A stretch of DNA of 39,992 nucleotides from Ardenticatenaceae bacterium. GTDB lineage: Bacteria > Chloroflexota > Anaerolineae > Promineifilales > Promineifilaceae. Each line of letters begins with the position of its first letter. The first letter of the stretch is position 1. Shown here piece after piece: positions 7,992-15,330 of the stretch. Where the stretch lies: positions 1 to 39,992 of the forward strand of contig JACKBT010000041.1 in the NCBI GenBank assembly GCA_020634415.1, read 5' to 3'. A program made the translations under genes and the position numbers. The notes under the pieces were generated by a model. That model did not search any database and was not told the origin of the DNA. It saw nothing but the letters and a program-made list of their open reading frames with translations.

Positions 7992-8978
7992 ACGAACTTA
8001 GCCATCAGTGAAGTATGTAACCTGACCTGCCCCTACTGCTTTGCCTCAGAGTATCTTGGTTTACGGGATACAAATTCCCGATTTATGACACTGCCTCAAT
8101 ACGATGAGTTGTTAGACTTTTTAGATCGTTCAGGCATTGACCAAGTACGCTTGTTAGGTGGTGAACCGACCTTGCACCCACACTTTGATACTTTGATCCA
8201 AAAGGCACAAGCACGACAAAAGTTTGTCATGATTTTTTCTAATGGTCTCATGCCATCCCGCGCCCTTGATGCCCTTTGTCAGCTATCTGCGGATCAATGT
8301 CGCATCCTGGTCAATGTCAACTCCCCCCATGATATTGGCGACAAAGCATTTGCCCGACTCACAGCCAATCTGCACCGCTTGGGGAAACGAGCCATCGTGG
8401 GGTTCAACATCTATCGTGCCGATTTTGATGCCCTGTTTTTGCTTGATTTGATCGCAGAAACGGACTGTATGCCCCATATTCGATTGGGGATTGCCCACCG
8501 TTGTTTGACCGATAACAATCATTACATTCATCCCCGTCAATATCGCCTGGTTGCCGAGAAAGTTCTGCTTTTGGCGCAGGCAGCGGCACAACAGGATGCC
8601 GCCATCGAATTTGATTGTGGCTTTGTACGCTGCATGTTTTCTGACGAGGAAATTCAGTTATTGCAGAGCTGCGGTGTGACTCCCGAATGGCATTGTGCGC
8701 CCATTCTAGATGTCAATCTTCATGGGCAGGCTGTTGCCTGTTACCCGATGGCAGAGTATCAGACGATCTCCGTTGACAAAACGATTACGGCCGATCTCCT
8801 GCACCAGAAATTTAGTACCAATACCGCGCATTTGCGGCAGGCGGGCATTTACCCCGAATGTTCGACTTGTCATTTCAAGTTGACAAATCATTGTCCAGGC
8901 GGCTGTCTGGCTGCCACCCTGCAACGTTTTCAAAAACCATCTTTTCATATTTCTATGGAGGAAACAAATCATGTCTGA
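7989..8978 (+). CDS. Radical SAM/SPASM peptide maturase (D), TTG start
   Basis: A 329-residue radical SAM enzyme starting directly with the catalytic domain (LAISEVCNLTCPYCF, C10/C14/C17), then LLGGEPTLHP. The C-terminal SPASM-like set is CGVTPEWHCAPILDVN, CYPMAEY, CSTCHFKLTNHCPGGC. It lacks the N-terminal recognition domain found in A1, A2 and perhaps C, which fits its dependence on the separate RRE protein encoded just upstream. The stop overlaps the ATG of the second WD40 lipoprotein by 8 bp. The sequence is only distantly like its rSAM neighbours. Confidence 0.86.
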   Translation: MTNLAISEVCNLTCPYCFASEYLGLRDTNSRFMTLPQYDELLDFLDRSGIDQVRLLGGEPTLHPHFDTLIQKAQARQKFVMIFSNGLMPSRALDALCQLSADQCRILVNVNSPHDIGDKAFARLTANLHRLGKRAIVGFNIYRADFDALFLLDLIAETDCMPHIRLGIAHRCLTDNNHYIHPRQYRLVAEKVLLLAQAAAQQDAAIEFDCGFVRCMFSDEEIQLLQSCGVTPEWHCAPILDVNLHGQAVACYPMAEYQTISVDKTITADLLHQKFSTNTAHLRQAGIYPECSTCHFKLTNHCPGGCLAATLQRFQKPSFHISMEETNHV

Positions 8979-10413
8979 ATCAAAACCACAACCATATGAA
9001 CAAGCACAGGATGAGCCGCAACTGTTTTCCATCAAGAAAGATAGATACGGCAGTTCTCGCTTCAGTCGCCGGGATTTTATAGTAGCTTCAGGTGCGGCAG
9101 CCACTATGGGTACGCTGGCAGCCTGTGGCACTGACCTTAACCCAACGCCAACGACCACCCCCGTTCCGACACTAGCCCCAACAAAATCCCCTGAACAGAT
9201 TGCGTTACAAGTACAACAAAGTTGTCGTGATGTAGCTGCTCACACAGAAAGCATAACATCCTTATCTATCAGCCAGGATGGGTCACTGTTAGCATCATGG
9301 AGCCAGGAAAATGACAGCATCAAGCTGTGGTCATTACCAGATGGTCAATTACTACACACGCTAGACGGTAATTCTCCGGTCATCAGCCCTGATGGGTTGC
9401 TGCTGGCAGCTGAGAGTGATGATAACAGCATCAAACTATGGTCACTACCACAGGGTCAATTGCTACACACAGTAGAGGGGGGTGCACCCATTATCAGTCC
9501 AGATGGGTTACTACTAGCATCGGGGGGGCGTGATGGCAATATCAAGTTATGGTCACTGCCAGAGGGCCAACTGCTATATACGCTGGAAAGGCATACAGAT
9601 TGGGCATTTCCTGCGGCTATCAGCCCAGATGGGTTGTTGCTGGCATCGGGGAGTGTGGATAATAGTATCAAACTATGGTCACTGACGGAAGGTAAGCTGC
9701 TGCATACGCTAGAAGGACATATGGGCTGGTCAATTCCTGGGATCATCAGTCTGGATGGGTTACTGCTGGCTTCGGGGGGTGAAGATGGCAATATCAAATT
9801 ATGGTCACTACCAGAAGGCCAACTACTGCATACGCTGGAAGGAGCTACAGATTGGGCGTTTCCCGTTGCCATTAGCCCAGATAGGACGCTGCTGGCATCG
9901 GTGGGTGGAGACAGTATCAAAGTTTGGTCACTGCCGGAAGGTCAATTGCTGCATACGCTAGAAGGTCATTCACCCATCATCAGCCCGGATGGGTCTCTGC
10001 TTGTTTCGGGAAATGATGATGGCAGCATCAGTTTGTGGTCGCTGCCGGATGGTCAATTGCTGCACACGTTGGAGGAGCATACAGATTCGGTAAATACCTT
10101 AGCCATTAGCCCAGATGGGTCGCTGTTGGTGTCAGGTAGTAACGATAAAAGCATCAAGCTGTGGTCACTACCGGAGGGGAAGCTGCAATCCTGTTTGATT
10201 GACCTTGAAGCCAATACAGATGAGGTTGAAGGTGTTACCTTTCAGGCTATGGATGCCTCCGGCAATGTAACCACATTTACTTTGCCTTGTGGTTCGCCTA
10301 TCCCTGCTGGCGCGACTTGTGTTTGTAATTGCGTGGCTGGGACAGGGTGTAGTTGTGTGGGACATACTTCTGGTGGTTCTGGTGGCATTCTTACGTATTA
10401 TTATCCAAATTAA
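8971..10413 (+). CDS. Tat-exported WD40 lipoprotein with Cys-rich tail (substrate 2)
   Basis: 480 residues with the same plan as the first WD40 lipoprotein. N-region of 32 residues, twin-arginine motif SRRDF (R33-R34), lipobox LAAC (C52), a short Thr/Pro linker (about 56-72), then eight WD40-like repeats with IKLWSLPEG signatures. Some blades are shortened: a WAFPAAISPDG-type strand is missing in those reading SPVISPDG. The conserved block CLIDLEANTDEVEG and the tail follow: C440, C450, C452, C454 in TLPCGSPIPAGATCVCNCV, then C460 and C462, a Gly/Ser stretch, and LTYYYPN at the end. GGAGG precedes the ATG. Compared with the first protein, the second cysteine group is reduced from four to two. 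Function of the mature surface protein is unknown. Confidence 0.87.
   Translation: MSESKPQPYEQAQDEPQLFSIKKDRYGSSRFSRRDFIVASGAAATMGTLAACGTDLNPTPTTTPVPTLAPTKSPEQIALQVQQSCRDVAAHTESITSLSISQDGSLLASWSQENDSIKLWSLPDGQLLHTLDGNSPVISPDGLLLAAESDDNSIKLWSLPQGQLLHTVEGGAPIISPDGLLLASGGRDGNIKLWSLPEGQLLYTLERHTDWAFPAAISPDGLLLASGSVDNSIKLWSLTEGKLLHTLEGHMGWSIPGIISLDGLLLASGGEDGNIKLWSLPEGQLLHTLEGATDWAFPVAISPDRTLLASVGGDSIKVWSLPEGQLLHTLEGHSPIISPDGSLLVSGNDDGSISLWSLPDGQLLHTLEEHTDSVNTLAISPDGSLLVSGSNDKSIKLWSLPEGKLQSCLIDLEANTDEVEGVTFQAMDASGNVTTFTLPCGSPIPAGATCVCNCVAGTGCSCVGHTSGGSGGILTYYYPN
9313..10188 (+). repeat. WD40-encoding DNA repeats, about 100-130 bp period
   Basis: Eight tandem units share near-identical DNA such as ATCAAGCTGTGGTCA followed by CCAGA(G/T)GGTCAA and CTGCATACGCTGGAAGG. 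Units differ in length because some lack one strand. The similarity between blades is much higher than in the first WD40 gene, which points to recent unit duplication or gene conversion within this gene. Confidence 0.85.
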
Positions 10414-10452
10414 TGCGTGTATTCGGCAATCAGCGAAAAGGGAACACATATC

Positions 10453-11781
10453 ATGGAAATTCATGCGATACCTGTTGAGGATAAGTTCATTATTTATCGG
10501 CCGTTAATGCAAACTGCATTTATTGGCAATGCTGCCATGCTGGAGATTATTGAACAACTTGCAGCAGGTAAACAGGTGACGACATCTACTGACTTACATG
10601 CTTTTTTGGATAGTATTGGGTTTTTACGGCATGATCCACCGCCCCCCACTGCTCCTTCGCGTGAGTTTAAGCCGATTACGGCCGTTTTACTCGTGACCAA
10701 CCGTTGCAATCTACGCTGTACCTACTGTTATGCCAATGCTGGGGTTATGCCTGTGGCCGACCTGTCGCTTGAACTAGCTCAGGATGCGATCAACATTGTT
10801 TATCGGAATGCTGTTGAAAGCAATGCGCCACTGTTTGAAGTTTGTTTTCATGGCGGTGGTGAACCAACTCAGGGATGGACACTTATAAAAGAGGCGACAG
10901 CCTATGCGCGGCGTAAAGAGCTGCCCTGTAAAATTACAATGGTCAGCAATGGCATCTGGTCGCCAACACAGCGCGAGTGGATGCTCGAAAATATTGATGG
11001 AGTGACCATTTCGATTGATGGTATGCCTGAAACCCAAAATAGACAACGGCCGTTTGCCAACGGCAGCCATACACACACACACATCATGAAAACACTCCAC
11101 GCACTCGATCAAGCCAATATTGAATATGGTATCCGCATGACAGCAACATCTCCATGGGGGGATACCTTCGCAGAGGATGTACGTTATCTCGTTGAAAATA
11201 CCCATTGCCCCACTTTCCAGGTTGAGCCAGCCTTCAATACCCAACGTGGCGCACATCAATCCTCCCAACAGGATGAAGCAGATGCCTTCATTGATGGCTT
11301 TATGAAAGGTTTGCTCATCGCCCATAATGCTGGTCGCAGCCTGATCTATTCCGGGGCACGTCTAGGGCTAATCACCAACTCCTTCTGCACCGCACCATAC
11401 AATGCCCTAATCATCAATGCAGCTGGGCAAATTGTCGGCTGCTATGAAATCGCCAGTGATTCACATGATCTGGGAAATGTGTCCATTTTTGGCACGCTAA
11501 CCGATGGTCAATATCAGCTATACCATACCACACGCAATACACTACTAAATCATTTGGATGAACGGCGAACCACAAAATGCCAATCCTGTTTTGCTCAATG
11601 GCACTGTGCAGGGGATTGCTATACACGCTCAACGAGCGTAAATAACGGTCAATTCCATGCCACCAGTGCCCGCTGCTATACCAACCGCAAATTAACCAAA
11701 CAGTTACTACTCTGGCTCCTAGAAGAAGGGGAGGGCGTATGGCAAGGCCAGCAATTTGAAGAAAAAATGGTTGCCATATGA
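10453..11781 (+). CDS. Radical SAM/SPASM peptide maturase (paralogue A2)
   Basis: A 442-residue enzyme clearly paralogous to the first gene of the operon: EIHAIPVEDKFIIYRPLMQTAFIGN at the start, cluster C85/C89/C92 (CNLRCTYC), HGGGEPTQGW, YSGARLGLITNSFC, and SPASM cysteines CTAPYNALI, CYEIASD, CQSCFAQWHCAGDCY. An in-frame GTG at 10417 would add 12 residues without a ribosome site. AAAAGGGA before the ATG at 10453 and alignment with A1 support this start. It follows the second WD40 gene by 39 bp and shares ATGA with the last radical SAM gene. Two copies of the same enzyme type bracketing two substrates suggest each is tuned to one tail. Confidence 0.9.
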   Translation: MEIHAIPVEDKFIIYRPLMQTAFIGNAAMLEIIEQLAAGKQVTTSTDLHAFLDSIGFLRHDPPPPTAPSREFKPITAVLLVTNRCNLRCTYCYANAGVMPVADLSLELAQDAINIVYRNAVESNAPLFEVCFHGGGEPTQGWTLIKEATAYARRKELPCKITMVSNGIWSPTQREWMLENIDGVTISIDGMPETQNRQRPFANGSHTHTHIMKTLHALDQANIEYGIRMTATSPWGDTFAEDVRYLVENTHCPTFQVEPAFNTQRGAHQSSQQDEADAFIDGFMKGLLIAHNAGRSLIYSGARLGLITNSFCTAPYNALIINAAGQIVGCYEIASDSHDLGNVSIFGTLTDGQYQLYHTTRNTLLNHLDERRTTKCQSCFAQWHCAGDCYTRSTSVNNGQFHATSARCYTNRKLTKQLLLWLLEEGEGVWQGQQFEEKMVAI

Positions 11782-12800
11782 ACCACATAAAGTTTTTAAC
11801 CGATCTAAAAGAACAAATTCCCACCGTTCACATCATTGATCAAGAAGTTGTTACCCTCGGAAAACTCTCTCCAGGCTGCCAAGCTTGCCAGAATGGCACA
11901 TGGGATTGCACCTTTGTCACGATGGGCTGCAATCTAAAATGCTCGTTCTGCTGTAGTCCACTAAACATACCGATGGACTATCACGGCTCTGCTTTTGGAA
12001 CTGAACCTGAAGAGATTTTGAAAAACCAGGCCAAAACTGAAATTAGTGGTATCAGCTTTTCAGGGGGCGAGGTATTTACACAACGCGAGCGACTTTTTGC
12101 CTGGATCGAAACATTCAGGCAAGCACGTCCTGATGCTTATTTGTGGCTTTATACAAATGGGGTTCTGATCACCGACAATGATTTAGCACGCTTAGCCCAA
12201 TTGGGTATTGATGAGATACGCTTTAATTTGGCAGCTACCAACTATACCCACCCCAGGATTCTGCAAACTATGAAGGAGGCGGCGATGCAGCTTACGGCCG
12301 TTACCGTGGAAATTCCAACCATCCCCCAACACCGAGAGAAACTGCTGGCAGCACTGCCACTCTGGGACGCATGTGGTGTGAAATATCTTAATTTGCATGA
12401 ACTGATGCACGAACCTGGTACCTTGTCGGAAAATCTCGCTGGACATCGCCACGTTTACAAGCTTGCCGATGGTCATGTTACCCATATTAATGCCGATAGT
12501 CGTAACCTGATCTGCGAGGTAATGCTGTATGTTCAAAAGATGTCCTTTACCTTTTCTGTCAATGCCTGTCTTTTACAGACAAAGATTCGGCAGGTGCGGG
12601 GACGGCGGCGTAATCTAGCACCATTAACGCAGCAGCCATTTGAACGATTTGATGGTACGTTCTTTGAAACAATTCGGGTGACAGAAGGTGATCAATACGT
12701 TTTTGTCCATCCCGATGATGTTGTCTGGGAAGAGATTAATATGCAGCGACTCCAGCGGGCCGCACCACTCTCATTGTTTGAAGAGACTACTTGGGCATAA
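11778..12800 (+). CDS. Radical SAM enzyme without SPASM domain (E)
   Basis: A 340-residue radical SAM protein of the activating-enzyme-like layout. The cluster motif is C51/C55/C58 with an adjacent fourth Cys (CNLKCSFCC). The glycine motif reads SFSGGEV rather than GGEP. Three extra cysteines (C34, C37, C44 in CQACQNGTWDC) precede the cluster and could bind a metal. There is no CxxC-rich C-terminus, only an Arg-rich stretch and a final VFVHPDDVVWEEIN domain. It is the last gene of the operon. It may carry out a different step from the five SPASM enzymes, for example a methyl or carbon transfer, but nothing in the sequence settles this. Confidence 0.85.
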   Translation: MNHIKFLTDLKEQIPTVHIIDQEVVTLGKLSPGCQACQNGTWDCTFVTMGCNLKCSFCCSPLNIPMDYHGSAFGTEPEEILKNQAKTEISGISFSGGEVFTQRERLFAWIETFRQARPDAYLWLYTNGVLITDNDLARLAQLGIDEIRFNLAATNYTHPRILQTMKEAAMQLTAVTVEIPTIPQHREKLLAALPLWDACGVKYLNLHELMHEPGTLSENLAGHRHVYKLADGHVTHINADSRNLICEVMLYVQKMSFTFSVNACLLQTKIRQVRGRRRNLAPLTQQPFERFDGTFFETIRVTEGDQYVFVHPDDVVWEEINMQRLQRAAPLSLFEETTWA

Positions 12801-12923
12801 TTGGGATTATGAGTGGCTCCGTACCCTGCAAAACCATCATCTTAGCTAGATTTCTAGCGAAAATGGGATAGAGAGTTAGATTGTTGATGACGGATGTAGT
12901 AGCTACTTAACTCGTCCACCAGT

Positions 12924-13130
12924 TCACACCAGACCATTGGCTTCTCCCCAGGCACTGACCATATGGATAGCTCCTTTGCCCACAGACTTATCATGTGACC
13001 GTCTCAGCTGTTTGCCATCAATGGCCACAATTCCAGCTACCAATTCACAGACGGCTTGCATCCAACTCAAAAAGCCTCGGCTGAATTGTTCTCTGTCTAG
13101 CACGGCAAAGCAACGTATCGTGGGATGGTA
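12924..13130 (-). pseudogene. ISAs1-type transposase, middle fragment
   Basis: On the minus strand this reads IPSHDT, then after a shift of frame FAVLDREQFSRGFLSW, then VAIDGKQLRRSHDKS and AIHMVSAWGEANGLV before a stop. These are hallmark blocks of ISAs1-family (H-repeat) transposases. Compared with the usual SHDTFGRVFA, about eight bases are missing, which breaks the frame, so the copy was probably dead before it was split. It continues the N-terminal fragment found at 14980-15233 on the other side of the IS607-type element. Downstream of the stop (12801-12923) I cannot recognise the rest. Confidence 0.8.
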
Positions 13131-13152
13131 TAGTTCCGAAATGAATAGAAAA

Positions 13153-14361
13153 TTATTCCGTTTGTAAGACTTCCCATCTTACTGGGTGAACTACAACACC
13201 CTCTATCCCCTCAAAGGCATTGGGGAATGCTTTGACAATAATGTTGTAAGCACCGTTGACATCAGCGTTGATAAAAGTGCCATCACCAGCTCTGAAGAGA
13301 CCACGCTGCACGCGACGACCCACATACGAGTGCTGTTTCTGAGGCAACTCACTATCCAGGAAACTGGACTTGCTGGTGTAGGACTCTTCCTGTAACACCA
13401 CCTCAATACCCGCCAAATGAGCTTTGTAAGTCAGCATTTTTACCACCTGGGCATGAGGAATGGCCACAAACTTCTGGTTGTTGGCTCGACCGATGTTGAC
13501 CCGCTGCTTCCACTCTGGATTGTAGCCGATGACCAGGACACCGATGCGGTTGTCCACCAAATGGTCAATCACCCGTCTGGTCGCCAGATGCAGGCTGTGC
13601 TTCACTTTCCGGTTCCGTTTGTTCGTCAACCGAATGAGGCGTTGGCTGGTTTGGCTCCCAACCATCGACTGCAAATGAGCCTTGCGCTTATTGTAGAACT
13701 GGTTGATGGACTTCAACGATCGGCCGTTAACCGCCAAGGGCACAAAGCCCACTCGGTTTGAAGTTACCGTCATCAAATTATCAATTCCCAAATCTACCCC
13801 AGCCAGCAAGCTGCGGTCCAGGTCGTTCTCTTCCGGTTCCTGTTCGTAGACCACCACCCCCACATAATGGCCCTGGCGCGGCACGATGCGCACCTGCTTC
13901 ACATTTTCCTTGTCCGTCCTGAGGGCTATCCCCAAACCGGAGGGTGCCACCACCCCCTGTTTGAGCCGCCGCCGGTTGATAGCCTGGGTGTTGTAGCTGA
14001 GCAGAAACCGGCCAGCTTGTTTGGGTTTGTAGCCAGGCAGTTTCGGCCGACCCAGGTACCGCTCTGGATGCGCGTGCCAATCCTTGATGGCGGCAAAGAA
14101 TGACTGCCAGTTTTGGTCGAGCTGCTTCAGCACCAACTGCGACACCTTGCGCGGTAGGGCACAGTATTCCTCTGATTGCTTCAGCAAGTGATAGAGTCGG
14201 GCAAAGGGGATGTACTCTCCCCGGTGGATAAACGCCTGCCGCACCTCGTACAGCCCTTTGTTGTACAGATTCTTGGCCGCGAAGGCGGCTGCGTCAATAA
14301 CCTCAAAGCGGGGGTCGTTCTCTCGGATGGGGTGCTGCTCAACCAGCGTGACCGTTGTCAT
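13153..14361 (-). CDS. tnpB: TnpB, RNA-guided nuclease of IS607-type element
   Basis: A 402-residue TnpB (OrfB) from the ATG at 14361. An in-frame extension to 14430 would add 23 residues inside the recombinase gene. RuvC-type blocks are visible: AGVDLGIDNLMTV (first Asp), the VLVIGYNPEWKQ segment and NADVNGAYNI (last Asp). The region EESYTSKSSFLDSE lacks the cysteines that usually form a zinc ribbon there. TnpB proteins are ancestors of Cas12 and cut DNA with an RNA made from the element's right end. Here only about 20 bp separate the stop from the element end, so the RNA would overlap the 3' end of the gene. It overlaps the recombinase gene by 23 bp. Full length, probably functional unless the ribbon change matters. 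Confidence 0.88.
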   Translation of the reverse strand: MTTVTLVEQHPIRENDPRFEVIDAAAFAAKNLYNKGLYEVRQAFIHRGEYIPFARLYHLLKQSEEYCALPRKVSQLVLKQLDQNWQSFFAAIKDWHAHPERYLGRPKLPGYKPKQAGRFLLSYNTQAINRRRLKQGVVAPSGLGIALRTDKENVKQVRIVPRQGHYVGVVVYEQEPEENDLDRSLLAGVDLGIDNLMTVTSNRVGFVPLAVNGRSLKSINQFYNKRKAHLQSMVGSQTSQRLIRLTNKRNRKVKHSLHLATRRVIDHLVDNRIGVLVIGYNPEWKQRVNIGRANNQKFVAIPHAQVVKMLTYKAHLAGIEVVLQEESYTSKSSFLDSELPQKQHSYVGRRVQRGLFRAGDGTFINADVNGAYNIIVKAFPNAFEGIEGVVVHPVRWEVLQTE

Positions 14362-14923
14362 CCTGTAACTCCTTGATGATCGCTTCTGTCTTGCGTCTGG
14401 CCCGACGCTGCCCGTAGTAGCCAGCCACAAAAGAGGTGATGATGGCTATCAAGTCCTGTATCAGCTCCTCTTTGTCCCCACCACTCTCGTTGATGACTTC
14501 GAGGCGTCGTCCCTCGTTTTCCAGCAGAGTGTGCAGGTAATGAAAACCAAACCGGGTGGCTCGGTCCCGATGTTCGACCACGATGCGCGATACTGTTTTA
14601 TCTGCCAGCAGCCCTTGGAATTTCGGCCGTTGGTCGTTGACTCCGCTGCCGACCTCTTTGACGACCTTTTCAACCGTGTACCCTCTGGCCGCGCAATAGG
14701 CGGCCACTCGCTCAGCCTGGCTGTCGAGGTTGTTTCGGTTTTCGCTGGAAGAGACCCGGGCGTAGACGGCTGTTCGTTGCTCCCTTTCAGCCTGGAGCGT
14801 ATCAGGCACAATGATGGTTCCCGTTGCCAGTTGGTAGGCACCGGGGATTTTGCCAGCTTTGAAGTGGTTCCAGGCAGCACGATAGGAGATGCCGATTGAT
14901 TTGGCGTAATCCGACAATTTCAT
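14339..14923 (-). CDS. tnpA: IS607-type serine recombinase (transposase)
   Basis: A 194-residue protein: an N-terminal MerR-like helix-turn-helix (MKLSDYAKSIGISYRAAWNHFKAGKIPGA) followed by a serine resolvase catalytic domain with the active-site serines in AVYARVSSSENR and the DxQ motif LDSQ. RDRATRFG corresponds to the usual DRL(A/S)RFG block. The C-terminus is a helix with GQRRARRK. The ATG at 14923 starts the helix-turn-helix; a TTG 15 bases earlier is less likely. This protein catalyses strand exchange for IS607 movement. Intact. Confidence 0.88.
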   Translation of the reverse strand: MKLSDYAKSIGISYRAAWNHFKAGKIPGAYQLATGTIIVPDTLQAEREQRTAVYARVSSSENRNNLDSQAERVAAYCAARGYTVEKVVKEVGSGVNDQRPKFQGLLADKTVSRIVVEHRDRATRFGFHYLHTLLENEGRRLEVINESGGDKEELIQDLIAIITSFVAGYYGQRRARRKTEAIIKELQDDNGHAG

Positions 14924-14979
14924 GCGTATATTATACAAAATAATTCTATATTATGCTATAAAATATATTTGCTTTTACA

Positions 14980-15233
14980 ATACCTTTTTCTAAATTCAGG
15001 TATTGCTCTAGCCACTCTTTCTGGGCATTGCCGAAATCTTCAATGGCTACCCAGTTATTGGCTCCACAAAGAACCCCACAGATGGTGATGAAGATGATGT
15101 TTATTAAGGGATGTTCTACTTTGCCTGGTTGGCGAGGGTCTCTTACCTGACCAAAATGCTCTTTTATCGTCGCTACGACTTCGTTATTCACGGGGATTTT
15201 CCGTTTTTGCCCTATTTTCTCAGTTTTTTCCAC
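14980..15233 (-). pseudogene. ISAs1-type transposase, N-terminal fragment
   Basis: About 84 recognisable residues beginning MEKTEKIGQKRK: IKEHFGQVRDPRQPGKVEHPL, a hydrophobic helix IIFITICGVLCGANNWVAIEDFG and WLEQYLNLEKGI. This is the N-terminal domain of ISAs1-family transposases. At LEKGI the frame runs into the IS607-type element and ends. The matching continuation (PSHDT onward) is at 12924-13130. No terminal inverted repeat of the older element could be identified with confidence. Confidence 0.82.
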
Positions 15234-15293
15234 TTTGTCGCCTCTTCTTGTTTACATAAGATACCCAATTGCCCTACCACTGTGGAATCAGGC

Positions 15294-15323
15294 ATTGACT
15301 GATTAGTCAATCCATGATAGAGT
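15294..15323 (+). promoter_or_regulatory. Operator and promoter of the TetR gene, likely leaderless
   Basis: ATTGACTGATTAGTCAAT is an inverted repeat (7-bp arms, 4-base centre, 15294-15311). Its left arm contains a good -35 box, TTGACT (15295-15300); after 17 bases comes TAGAGT (15318-15323) as -10. The ATG at 15331 is only 7 bases later, so the transcript would start at or next to the start codon. A TetR dimer bound here would block RNA polymerase and control its own gene. Confidence 0.65.
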
Positions 15324-15330
15324 CTTCCTC

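Larger units (their letters stand above)
13131..14980 (-). mobile_element. IS607-type element (serine recombinase + TnpB)
   Basis: About 1.85 kb carrying a serine recombinase and TnpB in overlapping order, the standard IS607 layout, with no terminal inverted repeats. It sits inside an ISAs1-type transposase. Both flanks share an ATA triplet (13130-13132 and 14980-14982), and removing the element with one copy restores AAA GGT ATA CCA TCC CAC, that is KGIPSH, in frame. That fixes the ends to within about three bases. No ACGGCCGT motif occurs in the element, unlike the host DNA, which supports foreign origin. Confidence 0.85.

Noticed and set aside
9313..10188. Regular repeats as CRISPR or a phage array
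   Set aside because: The repeats encode WD40 blades in one open frame with no unique spacers.
12845..12858. Hairpin GCTAG/CTAGC as operon terminator
   Set aside because: Only five base pairs and no T-run; it is too weak to call.
12937..13167. Small plus-strand open frame near the IS region
   Set aside because: It lies antisense to clear ISAs1-type blocks and has no ribosome site.
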